5,663 bases of DNA from an uncultured bacterium (GCA_947088515.1 CAMUHA010000208.1:1-5663), one strand, 5' to 3'. Shown: positions 1-5,663, numbered from the stretch's first letter. A program made the numbers and translations. Notes: a model not told the origin generated them from the sequence alone.

Positions 1-75
1 AAGAAAGCTCCTTTGGAAAGGTGCTGTCAGCTGAAAGAGTTTTTTCAAAAAAAAGGAAAGAAATATAATGTTTGA
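1..75 (+). other. 5' part of the ABC ATPase gene in another frame (apparent frameshift)
   Basis: Reading from base 1, this stretch is open until a TGA at 73-75 and encodes KKAPLERCCQ followed by LKEFFQKKGKKYNV. The segment resembles the linker that precedes the 'xFxALKDVSF' strand in Wzt/TagH-type ATPases (typically 'LKE' plus basic and aromatic residues), which the 68-691 reading frame lacks. That frame is closed by a TGA at 32-34, so a switch between the two frames must fall between 35 and 72. A run of eight A residues (47-54) lies in that zone; with one A fewer the product would read LKEFFQKKERNIMFEAVKDV. The alternative is that this is the end of a separate upstream gene overlapping the ATPase start by 8 bases. 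I favour one broken or error-containing gene, because the ATPase otherwise lacks its first strands. Confidence 0.55.
47..54. repeat. 8-A homopolymer tract at the frame switch
   Basis: Eight consecutive A residues lie inside the only zone (35-72) where the two reading frames of the ABC ATPase are both open. Such tracts are prone to replication slippage, transcriptional slippage and sequencing indels, so this is the most economical site for the one-base discrepancy. The sequence alone cannot tell these causes apart. Confidence 0.6.
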
Positions 76-691
76 AGCTGTAAAAGATGTTTCTTTTTCA
101 GTGGAAAAAGGCGGGATCCTTGGTATTATCGGAAAGAATGGCAGTGGAAAATCCACTTTGCTTCGTTCGATTGCAGGAGTATTTTCACCAAATGAAGGAA
201 CAATTGATTTAAAAGGACATACAGTTTCTTTGATGGCTCTTGGAGTTGGATTTAAGGATGCGCTAACTGGCAGAGAAAACATTATTTTAAGCGGAATGCT
301 GCTTGGATTTTCTGAAAATGAAATTGAGAATAAAATGCAGGAAATTATTGAATTTGCAGAGATAGGAGAATTTATAGACAGACCAGTCCGGACTTATTCC
401 AGCGGCATGCACTCAAAACTTGCTTTTGCCATAACTGCAATGCTGGAAACGGACATTATGCTGATTGATGAAGTGCTTAGTGTAGGGGACGAACGGTTTC
501 GCAAGAAAAGCCTGACGAAAATGAAGGAGCTGATCACGAACAAAGACAGAACAGTAATAATTGTATCCCATGATATGAAAACGTTAACAGAGCTTTGCAA
601 TGAGGTTTTATGGATACATAATGGAAAAATAAAGGAGATTGGCATACCGGCAAAAGTCATAGGTGATTATAGAAAATTTATGGCAGAATAA
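68..691 (+). CDS. ABC transporter ATP-binding protein, polysaccharide/teichoic acid export (Wzt/TagH-like), N-terminus missing
   Basis: This is the cytoplasmic ATPase that would power export of a lipid-linked polysaccharide through a two-component ABC exporter; the partner permease is not in the window. The 207 residues from ATG 68 show Walker A GKNGSGKS (22-29), the family-specific 'GVGFKDALTGRENI' region (59-72), ABC signature YSSGM (110-114), Walker B with catalytic Glu in IMLIDE (130-135), D-loop SVGD (138-141) and switch His168 in IIVSHD. The YSSGM signature and the LTGRENI segment separate polysaccharide exporters from generic ABC ATPases. The protein ends about 40 residues after the H-loop, so it has no C-terminal carbohydrate-binding domain like that of Wzt from E. 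coli O8/O9a. Starting at MFEAVKDVSF omits the first strands and the A-loop aromatic residue expected in an NBD. ATG 68 is therefore probably not the native start, even though a weak AAGGA lies 10 bases upstream; the missing part appears in another frame (1-72). The TAA is followed by a 36-base gap to the next gene, consistent with one operon. Confidence 0.85.
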   Translation: MFEAVKDVSFSVEKGGILGIIGKNGSGKSTLLRSIAGVFSPNEGTIDLKGHTVSLMALGVGFKDALTGRENIILSGMLLGFSENEIENKMQEIIEFAEIGEFIDRPVRTYSSGMHSKLAFAITAMLETDIMLIDEVLSVGDERFRKKSLTKMKELITNKDRTVIIVSHDMKTLTELCNEVLWIHNGKIKEIGIPAKVIGDYRKFMAE

Positions 692-713
692 ATAATATGT
701 ACATTGAAAGAAT

Positions 714-720
714 GGAGGTG
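714..720 (+). promoter_or_regulatory. Ribosome binding site fixing the TTG start at 728
   Basis: GGAGGTG lies 7 bases before TTG 728. It lies downstream of the in-frame TTG at 704, so it cannot serve that codon, and this decides the start of the DUF4422-GT8 gene. Confidence 0.8.
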
Positions 721-727
721 CAGCGCT

Positions 728-2593
728 TTGAACAGAGATATCAATATTTTTATATCATGCCATAAGCAATGTTATATTCCCAGGCATGAGCTTTTATTCC
801 CAATACAGGCAGGCGCTGCAGACGCAGGCATACATTTTCCCAATATGCTTCATGATGATGCAGGGAAAGACAATATCTCCCGGAAAAATTCCATGTACTG
901 TGAGCTTACAGTACAATACTGGGTATGGAAGCATGTGCAGGCGGAATTTTATGGTTTTTTTCATTACCGCAGATATATGTCTTTTTCTGATAAACGGTTT
1001 CCCAATAATGACTTTCAGGATATAAGGGAAAAAAGATTATCAGAAAATGTTCTGCAAAAATTTAATTATGATGCAGAACATATGCGGAACTTAATTAGCA
1101 GTTATGATGTAATTGCAACCTTTCCGGTACGTTTAAGAGATTTAAACAGAAAATTCCATAACAATTATCAGCAGTATACAGCAAAGGTATATGAATATAA
1201 AGAGGACATTGACCTTGTAATGGAAATTATTAAAGAAAAATATCCCTCTTATTATTCTTATGCGTATAAATATATGTTTGAAACCAGCCATGGATATTTT
1301 TGTAATATGTTTATAATGAAAAAGGAAGTGTTTAGCAAGTACTGTGCATGGCTGTTTGATATTTTGGAAGAACATGAAAAGAGAAGAGATTGTAAGAATT
1401 ACAATATTGATGGATACCGGGTAAGCGGATATTTAGGGGAGCGTTTATTTGGTATTTATTTTCTTTATTTGAAAGAACAGGGGAGATATAAGACTTGCGA
1501 ATTGCAGAGAATATTTTTTGAGGATACGGAAATGAAAAAAATTTTGCCGGCAAGCGTTCAAAATAATATTCCAATAGTGATAGCGGTAAATGAAAAGTAT
1601 GTGCCTTATGGCAGTGTTTTGCTTTCTTCTGTTATTAAACACATGAAATCTGATAACTTCTATGACATAATTGTTCTTTCCCACGATATGAAAGAGTTGG
1701 AGAAGCAAAAATTAATAAAAATGACAGCAGATTTATCCAATGTCAGTCTGCGGGTGGCCGACCCGGAATATCTGTTGGAACAATACAGACTGCCTGTCAA
1801 AGCGCATTTTAGTGTGGAGACATATTACAGACTGGTTTTGCCATGGTTTTTATCTGATTATGACAAAGTCCTATATCTGGATGCGGATATGGTGGCAGAG
1901 GCGGATGTAGCTGAGTTATATCTCACACAACTGGACGAGTGTCTGATTGGAGCAGTATACGATATTGATACAGCAGGATTGTATAATGGTTTTATGCCAG
2001 GCAAGAAGAAGTATATGGATGAGGAAATAGGGCTGTGTCATCCTTTTGATTATTTTCAGGCTGGTGTGCTGCTGATGAATCTTTCCAGGTTTAGAGAGAC
2101 ATTTTCCATGAAGAAAATACTGGAAATGGCTGTCAAAAAAGACTGGCAGCTTTTAGACCAGGATATTCTAAATAAGCTGTGTGAAGGTAAGGTCAAATAC
2201 CTGGATATGTCATGGAATGTGGTTTTTGATTATGGAAACATCAGAATTGACAAGATATTCCGTTTAGCTCCACAATGGCAATACAGAATGTATATGGAAG
2301 CAAGAAAGCATCCAAAGATTATTCATTTTGCCGGCCCTGAAAAACCCTGGCATTATCCTGATTGTGATTATAGTGAAGTGTTTTGGAAATATGCCCAAAA
2401 GTCGCCTTTTTATGAATATATTCTGTATAAAATGCTCTCAGATGAAAAAAAGAAAAAACCAACACAAGACAGGATGTTTGAAAAGAAGAGCAATTCCCCT
2501 GTATATAAAACGGTCCGGTGTTTAAAGTTATATGGTCTTGGACAGACAATAAGGGAATGTAAAAGAGAGATAAGCAAAATATTAAAATTATAA
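728..2593 (+). CDS. DUF4422-GT8 two-domain glycosyltransferase
   Basis: This is a probable cytoplasmic or peripheral glycosyltransferase of 621 residues with two parts. Residues 5 to about 230 match the DUF4422 pattern found in surface-glycan loci: INIFISCHK (5-13), an HDDAGKDNIS stretch, YCELTVQYWVWK and HYRRY (79-83). Residues 281 to about 545 are a family-8 GT-A domain of the LPS glycosyltransferase (RfaJ/WaaJ) type. It opens with IPIVIAVNEKYVPYGSVLL, has the metal-binding DAD motif (385-387, in LYLDADM), the FQAGVLLMN and LLDQDILN segments, and the hallmark HFAGPEKPW (533-541), whose His usually binds the metal. GT8 enzymes are retaining transferases using nucleotide sugars; the donor here is unknown. 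A basic tail of about 75 residues follows. There is no signal peptide or membrane segment. The start is TTG 728, because the strong ribosome binding site sits 7 bases ahead and the first DUF4422 strand begins at residue 5; the next ATG would delete it. The gene follows the ABC ATPase by 36 bases and is probably cotranscribed with it. Confidence 0.9.
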   Translation: MNRDINIFISCHKQCYIPRHELLFPIQAGAADAGIHFPNMLHDDAGKDNISRKNSMYCELTVQYWVWKHVQAEFYGFFHYRRYMSFSDKRFPNNDFQDIREKRLSENVLQKFNYDAEHMRNLISSYDVIATFPVRLRDLNRKFHNNYQQYTAKVYEYKEDIDLVMEIIKEKYPSYYSYAYKYMFETSHGYFCNMFIMKKEVFSKYCAWLFDILEEHEKRRDCKNYNIDGYRVSGYLGERLFGIYFLYLKEQGRYKTCELQRIFFEDTEMKKILPASVQNNIPIVIAVNEKYVPYGSVLLSSVIKHMKSDNFYDIIVLSHDMKELEKQKLIKMTADLSNVSLRVADPEYLLEQYRLPVKAHFSVETYYRLVLPWFLSDYDKVLYLDADMVAEADVAELYLTQLDECLIGAVYDIDTAGLYNGFMPGKKKYMDEEIGLCHPFDYFQAGVLLMNLSRFRETFSMKKILEMAVKKDWQLLDQDILNKLCEGKVKYLDMSWNVVFDYGNIRIDKIFRLAPQWQYRMYMEARKHPKIIHFAGPEKPWHYPDCDYSEVFWKYAQKSPFYEYILYKMLSDEKKKKPTQDRMFEKKSNSPVYKTVRCLKLYGLGQTIRECKREISKILKL

Positions 2594-2617
2594 GACTTTA
2601 TATCCATTAAAAGGTAC

Positions 2618-2646
2618 TTGATAAAATATTGTTGGTAGCATATACT
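2618..2646 (+). promoter_or_regulatory. Possible second (upstream) sigma-A-type promoter
   Basis: TTGATA (2618-2623) is separated by 17 bases from TATACT (2641-2646), a good match in both boxes and spacing. It overlaps the stronger extended -10 candidate that starts 11 bases later, so the two may be alternatives or one may be fortuitous in this AT-rich gap. Confidence 0.4.
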
Positions 2647-2656
2647 TTGTTATAAT
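2629..2656 (+). promoter_or_regulatory. Sigma-A-type promoter with extended -10, driving the GT2 genes
   Basis: TTGTTG (2629-2634), a 16-base spacer and a perfect TATAAT (2651-2656) preceded by the TGn extension (TG at 2648-2649) form a strong candidate promoter. Transcription would start near 2663, leaving a leader of about 50 bases before the DPM-like GT2 gene. It lies in the 122-bp gap after the DUF4422-GT8 gene, the longest gap in the window, so the two GT2 genes may form their own transcription unit. No terminator with a T-tract is visible after the preceding gene, so read-through from upstream also seems likely. Confidence 0.65.
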
Positions 2657-2671
2657 GCTATTTATAATAGC
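2657..2671. repeat. Short palindrome at the predicted transcription start
   Basis: GCTATT and AATAGC form perfect 6-bp arms around a 3-base centre (TAT). The palindrome begins immediately after the -10 box and spans the predicted start site near 2663, a usual place for a repressor operator. The arms are short and AT-rich, so chance occurrence is quite possible. A second TATAAT (2663-2668) lies inside it. Confidence 0.35.
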
Positions 2672-2705
2672 GTTACGCCGGACGGCTGTTAATATTAAGA
2701 TACAC

Positions 2706-2712
2706 AAGAGGA
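2706..2712 (+). promoter_or_regulatory. Ribosome binding site with two candidate ATGs
   Basis: AAGAGGA precedes ATG 2716 and the in-frame ATG 2722. From the AGGA core, the spacing is 3 bases to the first and 9 to the second. The second fits usual spacing better, so the protein may start MKLIIQIP rather than MSMKLIIQIP. Confidence 0.55.
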
Positions 2713-2715
2713 ATA

Positions 2716-3783
2716 ATGTCCATGAAGCTGATTATTCAAATTCCCTGTTATAATGAAGCAGATACATTGGAAGTTGCATTAAATGACCTGCCCAAAAAGT
2801 TGGAGGGAATAGATGTAATTGAATATTTAATTGTGAATGATGGCAGCAAGGATGCTACTGTAAAGGTTGCAAAGAGATGGGGAGTTCACTATATTGTTAA
2901 TTTTAACCAGAATAAAGGGCTTGCAAGAGGATTTATGGCGGGACTGGATGGCTGTCTTAGAAACGGTGCGGATATTATAGTAAATACCGACGCGGACAAT
3001 CAATATTGTGCGGAGGATATCCAGCGGTTGATTCAGCCTATACTGGATGGAAATGCTGATATGGTAATTGGAGCAAGGCCCATAGATGAAACAGAGCATT
3101 TTTCGTATATGAAGAAAAAGCTGCAGCATTTTGGAAGCTGGGCAGTACGAAAGGCATCAAACACGGATATTCCGGATGCGCCCAGCGGCTTTCGTGCCAT
3201 GACACGGGAAGCGGCTATGCACATAAATGTGATTAATGATTATACATATACATTAGAAACAATTGTACAGGCAGGAAGAGATAAAATTGCAATTACAAGT
3301 GTGCCGGTTCATACCAATTCTTGTTTGCGCCCATCAAGGTTATTCCGCGGAATCTGGTCCTATGTAAAGAAATCGGTGGTGATTATTTTAAGGGCTTATA
3401 TGATGTACCAGCCACTTAAATGTTTTACTTACTTGTCTTGTATTCCTTTATTATTCGGGACAATGATTGGACTGCGTTTTTTATATTTGATTGCAGTAGG
3501 AGAGGGATATGGTCATGTACAATCCCTGATACTGGCATGTACCCTGGTTATTGTTGGTTTTTTAACCTTTATGATTGGCCTTGTATCAGATTTAATGGCA
3601 GCAAACCGCCGGATACTTTCGGACACACAATATCACATCAGAAGAATGGAATATGAATTTCTTATACAGCAGCAAAATGAAGAGGAAGAATCGGATATTC
3701 AATGGAAAAGCTGTATGGGTCATGAAAAAGATAAAATTTCAGGGGAAAGGAAAAGAAGGCAAAAGACTTTTAATATGTGTTAA
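2716..3783 (+). CDS. GT2 glycosyltransferase, DPM1/polyprenyl-phosphate sugar transferase-like, membrane anchored
   Basis: The 355 residues start with a GT-A fold of family 2, opening IIQIPCYNEADTL, with nucleotide-binding VNDGSKD (40-46), the DADNQ metal/donor motif (92-96) and a 'DAPSGFRAMTREA' acceptor-loop segment (SGFR at 157-160). These features match the dolichol-phosphate-mannosyltransferase-like branch, whose members transfer a sugar from a nucleotide donor, often to polyprenyl phosphate at the cytoplasmic face of the membrane. An amphipathic stretch (about 211-235) is followed by two predicted membrane helices (about 236-261 and 269-291), as in membrane-anchored relatives. The family usually ends soon after the 'RRMEYE' helix (309-314). 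Here a charged tail of about 40 residues follows (EEEESD, then KISGERKRRQK), which may be an extension past an ancestral stop. The sugar and lipid are unknown, and no GT-C enzyme that would use such a product is present in the window. The gene has its own likely promoter upstream, and ATG 2722 is an equally good start. It is followed after 46 bases by another GT2 gene. Confidence 0.88.
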   Translation: MSMKLIIQIPCYNEADTLEVALNDLPKKLEGIDVIEYLIVNDGSKDATVKVAKRWGVHYIVNFNQNKGLARGFMAGLDGCLRNGADIIVNTDADNQYCAEDIQRLIQPILDGNADMVIGARPIDETEHFSYMKKKLQHFGSWAVRKASNTDIPDAPSGFRAMTREAAMHINVINDYTYTLETIVQAGRDKIAITSVPVHTNSCLRPSRLFRGIWSYVKKSVVIILRAYMMYQPLKCFTYLSCIPLLFGTMIGLRFLYLIAVGEGYGHVQSLILACTLVIVGFLTFMIGLVSDLMAANRRILSDTQYHIRRMEYEFLIQQQNEEEESDIQWKSCMGHEKDKISGERKRRQKTFNMC

Positions 3784-3796
3784 AGGCTTTTGCCTT
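3756..3796 (+). other. Hairpin overlapping the stop codon, between the two GT2 genes
   Basis: AAGGCAAAAG (3756-3765) and CTTTTGCCTT (3787-3796) are perfect 10-bp inverted arms. After one mismatch the stem continues with CTTT/AAAG (3767-3770 with 3782-3785), and the TAA stop of the first GT2 gene (3781-3783) lies in the loop side of the structure. The sequence after it (GAACTGTAAAAAATTC) has no T-tract, so this is not a standard intrinsic terminator. It ends 18 bases before the ribosome binding site of the next gene and could modulate mRNA stability, partial termination or translation of that gene. Confidence 0.5.
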
Positions 3797-3814
3797 GAAC
3801 TGTAAAAAATTCAG

Positions 3815-3821
3815 AAAGGAG
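3815..3821 (+). promoter_or_regulatory. Ribosome binding site fixing the GTG start at 3830
   Basis: AAAGGAG lies 8 bases before GTG 3830 but only 2 bases before the in-frame GTG 3824. The former spacing is normal and the latter too tight, so translation most likely starts at 3830. Confidence 0.7.
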
Positions 3822-3829
3822 CAGTGCAA

Positions 3830-4921
3830 GTGCAGCCTTTACTTTCAATTATTATCCCTGTTTATAAGGTAGAGCAGTATCTTTCCAGATGTCTTGACAG
3901 TATCATAATACAAGGAAAAGGGGAAGATATTGAAGTAATTGTGATTGACGATGGCTCCCCTGATAAGTCGGGTGAGATTGCAGATTTTTATGCCAGTAAA
4001 TATCCATACTTAAGAGTAATTCATAAAAAAAATGAAGGTGTTGCGACGGCAAGAAATATAGGAATAGAACAGGCGCAGGGGAAATGGCTGTATTTTGCAG
4101 ACTCTGACGATTATCTTGCGCAGTCTGCAATTCAAATGTTCCAAAAAAGAATAGACGAGAATCCAGATGCAGACATTATTTTGATGGATGCGTGGAAAAA
4201 CTTTGGGAACAAAGAATATCCCTGGGAACATTTTAAAAGAGAGTTTACTTGGGAAGATAAAAAGAAAATCAGAGCTTTGCAGAGAGGAGCATTATATTTT
4301 CCAAGCACAGGTGTCGCAACAAATATATCTCTTGCCGCACCCTGGGATAAGCTCTACCGCAAAGCGTTTTTATGTAAATCAAATATAAGCTTCCGGCCTG
4401 AACTGAAAGTTTTGGATGATATGATTTTTAATGTAGCTGCTTTTGGAAATGCACAAAAAGTAGTTTACTGTAAAGATAAAGTTTATCATTATTGTTATGT
4501 GAGCGACTCAATTACTAACAGCTATAGCCCAGACCGCATGGCGCAGGATGAAAGAGTATGGAAATACCTGCGGAAATATATGGCGGAATCTTTTAAGATG
4601 GATGTCTGGGAGCTGGAGGACAAATATCAGTTAATTCAGGCATACTATCACAGAATAATAAAATCATTCAGTATCTGCTGCAGGTTGTCATTTTTTAATA
4701 ATAAAAACAAAAATACAGTCAGAGACAAGATAGAACTTGTAAAGGAAGCTCTTGGCAGAGAACCTTACCGAACAGCTTTTGGGAAAGGAACATTACGGGG
4801 AGCAGAGTGGAGGCTGAAGATAATGATATGTGTTGGAAGATGCAGATGGGGCAAAGGCGTATATCTTTTGCATTTGGCACAGAGCGTTTTCGGTAAGGTT
4901 TTAAGTAATATTACATGTTAA
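3830..4921 (+). CDS. GT2 family glycosyltransferase (capsule/surface glycan type)
   Basis: This is a soluble 363-residue family-2 glycosyltransferase (inverting, nucleotide-sugar dependent), expected to add a sugar to the lipid-linked glycan in the cytoplasm. The GT-A domain begins at LLSIIIPVYKVEQYLSRCLD (4-23), followed by IDDGSPD (39-45), the NEGVATARNIGI stretch that contacts the donor, and the metal-binding ADSDDY motif (DSDD at 91-94). The acceptor half contains 'PWDKLYRKAFL' and 'LDDMIFN', which are typical of EpsJ/CapH-like members. The C-terminal hundred residues are helical and basic, without clear membrane spans. GTG 3830 is preferred because of ribosome-binding-site spacing; the upstream GTG 3824 adds only two residues and arises from a tandem hexamer. 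It probably shares a transcript with the preceding DPM-like gene. It ends 8 bases from the stop codon of a minus-strand gene. The donor and linkage cannot be predicted. Confidence 0.9.
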   Translation: MQPLLSIIIPVYKVEQYLSRCLDSIIIQGKGEDIEVIVIDDGSPDKSGEIADFYASKYPYLRVIHKKNEGVATARNIGIEQAQGKWLYFADSDDYLAQSAIQMFQKRIDENPDADIILMDAWKNFGNKEYPWEHFKREFTWEDKKKIRALQRGALYFPSTGVATNISLAAPWDKLYRKAFLCKSNISFRPELKVLDDMIFNVAAFGNAQKVVYCKDKVYHYCYVSDSITNSYSPDRMAQDERVWKYLRKYMAESFKMDVWELEDKYQLIQAYYHRIIKSFSICCRLSFFNNKNKNTVRDKIELVKEALGREPYRTAFGKGTLRGAEWRLKIMICVGRCRWGKGVYLLHLAQSVFGKVLSNITC

Positions 4922-4929
4922 CACAGCAA

Positions 4930-5663
4930 TTATATGTGAACCAGATTCCTTGCGTGCTTTTCATATAAGTCCAGAATTGCTGTTGCAAGCGCTTGGGGGG
5001 TTCCCATTTCTACAAAAGTGGTATTTTCGTCTGTCTGGAAAAGCTCATGATTTGCAGGGGTGTCGCCTAAAATCATGGGCTTATTCATTGCCTTATATAT
5101 AAATGCCTTACCAGGAATTGTGCGTCCGGCTTTTTCATTATTTTTATTAAAATGTCCTGCAAGACATAAATCTGCCCATCCAATGTATTTTGCCAGCTGT
5201 TTCTGCGGAAGATAATCAATATATAGAATATTATTTGAATGAGGGCAGATTGCCTTTAATTCTTTCCTGCGCACAGGGCCAATGAAATAAAAAAACAAGT
5301 TCTTATTGTCTTTTAAAAGAGACATTGCGTTTAAGACCACATCAATTCCCTGCAGGGGAAGGACGCTGCCAAAATAAAGAATGATATATTTATCCCTAAG
5401 ACGGAGAGGTTTGTGTTGGGGAACCGGATGATAAATAGTTTGGTCAGCCTGCAGATATAGAGGGAAAAGTGAATTTGGAGAGGCTTGAAACTCTTTGACA
5501 AAAAATTTACCATGCGCCACGGTGTCACAGATAATAAGGTTTGCACAGGAAAGAGTTACTCTATCCAGATAGTGGAGAAAACGGCCAGCCATACTGGTTT
5601 TGGGGAACACTTTCCGGTCCAGGCAGAAGGTGTCATATAATGAGATAAAAAAATCTATTATAA
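4930..5663 (-). CDS. GT4-like (GT-B fold) glycosyltransferase, 5' end beyond the window
   Basis: The minus-strand frame is open from the right edge to the TAA at 4930-4932, so about 243 C-terminal residues are visible and the true start lies outside. An in-frame GTG at 5610 is internal, because the frame upstream of it still reads as protein (IIDFFISLYDTFCLDRK) and fits the family. The visible part includes the end of the N-terminal Rossmann domain ('CANLIICDT', where such enzymes have 'ADLIICDT'). The start of the C-terminal donor domain is 'IILYFGSVLPLQGID' (Gly-Ser at 98-99 of the visible part), followed by FYFIGP, a 'YLPQKQLAKYIGWADLCL' stretch and 'TIPGKAFIYKAMNKPMILGD', the usual donor-binding loop. 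GT4 enzymes are retaining and use nucleotide sugars. The Glu normally found in the 'KxFEY' version of this loop is Ile here (about residue 188). It converges on the plus-strand GT2 gene and must be transcribed from a promoter outside the window. Confidence 0.85.
   Translation of the reverse strand, partial: IIDFFISLYDTFCLDRKVFPKTSMAGRFLHYLDRVTLSCANLIICDTVAHGKFFVKEFQASPNSLFPLYLQADQTIYHPVPQHKPLRLRDKYIILYFGSVLPLQGIDVVLNAMSLLKDNKNLFFYFIGPVRRKELKAICPHSNNILYIDYLPQKQLAKYIGWADLCLAGHFNKNNEKAGRTIPGKAFIYKAMNKPMILGDTPANHELFQTDENTTFVEMGTPQALATAILDLYEKHARNLVHI

Noticed and set aside
704..727. TTG at 704 as the start of the DUF4422-GT8 protein (adds 8 residues, KEWRCSAL)
   Set aside because: The strong GGAGGTG ribosome binding site lies inside this stretch, and nothing like one precedes 704. 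The added residues are simply the translated binding site.
697..765. Small 22-codon ORF from ATG 697, overlapping the start of the GT8 gene in another frame
   Set aside because: It has no ribosome binding site of its own, is very short, and overlaps a well-supported gene; it looks like a chance reading.
2676..2688. GC-rich CGCCGGACGGCTG in the leader as a riboswitch-like stem
   Set aside because: Only about five base pairs with a bulge and a four-base loop can form, and the leader of about 50 bases is too short for a known riboswitch class.
2689..2698. Palindrome TTAATATTAA in the leader of the DPM-like GT2 gene
   Set aside because: A 10-bp A/T-only palindrome is expected by chance in such an AT-rich gap, and it has no special position relative to the promoter or ribosome binding site.
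2827..3129. Long minus-strand open frames inside the GT2 and GT8 genes
   Set aside because: They lie fully inside genes with clear domain motifs on the plus strand, lack ribosome binding sites, and encode no recognisable motif.
5608..5610. GTG as the true start of the minus-strand GT4 gene
   Set aside because: The frame stays open upstream to the window edge and encodes plausible GT4 sequence (SLYDTF), so the GTG is an internal Val codon.

Overview
The window is a fragment of a cell-surface polysaccharide (capsule, teichoic-acid-like or other exported glycan) biosynthesis locus from a low-GC Gram-positive bacterium. A Clostridia/Lachnospiraceae-type host is the best guess. It rests on the AT-rich composition, strong GGAGG-type ribosome binding sites in front of TTG and GTG starts, a sigma-A-like extended -10 promoter, and the combination of a Wzt/TagH-like exporter ATPase with DUF4422 and GT8 domains. 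The taxonomic call is inference; there is no rRNA or housekeeping gene to confirm it.

Layout. (1) Positions 1-691 hold an ABC transporter ATPase of the polysaccharide/polyol-phosphate export type. It is cut by the window start, and its N-terminal segment lies in a different frame from the rest, with an 8-A run in the crossover zone. (2) Positions 728-2593 hold a 621-residue two-domain protein, DUF4422 followed by a family-8 glycosyltransferase, starting at TTG behind a strong ribosome binding site. (3) Positions 2594-2715 are a 122-bp gap with a convincing extended -10 promoter and a small palindrome at the predicted transcription start. (4) Positions 2716-3783 hold a membrane-anchored GT2 glycosyltransferase of the dolichol-phosphate-mannosyltransferase-like type. 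(5) Positions 3830-4921 hold a soluble GT2 glycosyltransferase starting at GTG, preceded by a hairpin that overlaps the end of the previous gene. (6) Positions 4930-5663, on the minus strand, hold the C-terminal part of a GT4-like glycosyltransferase that runs off the right edge. It converges on the GT2 gene with only 8 bp between stop codons.

How the genes fit together. The three soluble or peripheral transferases (GT8, GT2, GT4) would add sugars to a lipid-linked glycan at the inner face of the membrane. The DPM-like GT2 probably makes or uses a polyprenyl-phosphate-linked sugar. The ABC ATPase, with a permease expected upstream of the window, would export the finished chain. Sugar identities cannot be read from the sequence.

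I see no clearly new system. The observations most worth checking are the apparent frameshift at the A-run in the ATPase, the DUF4422-GT8 fusion, the promoter/palindrome in the middle of the cluster, and the hairpin at the GT2/GT2 junction. I found no RNA genes, CRISPR arrays, insertion sequences or attachment sites.
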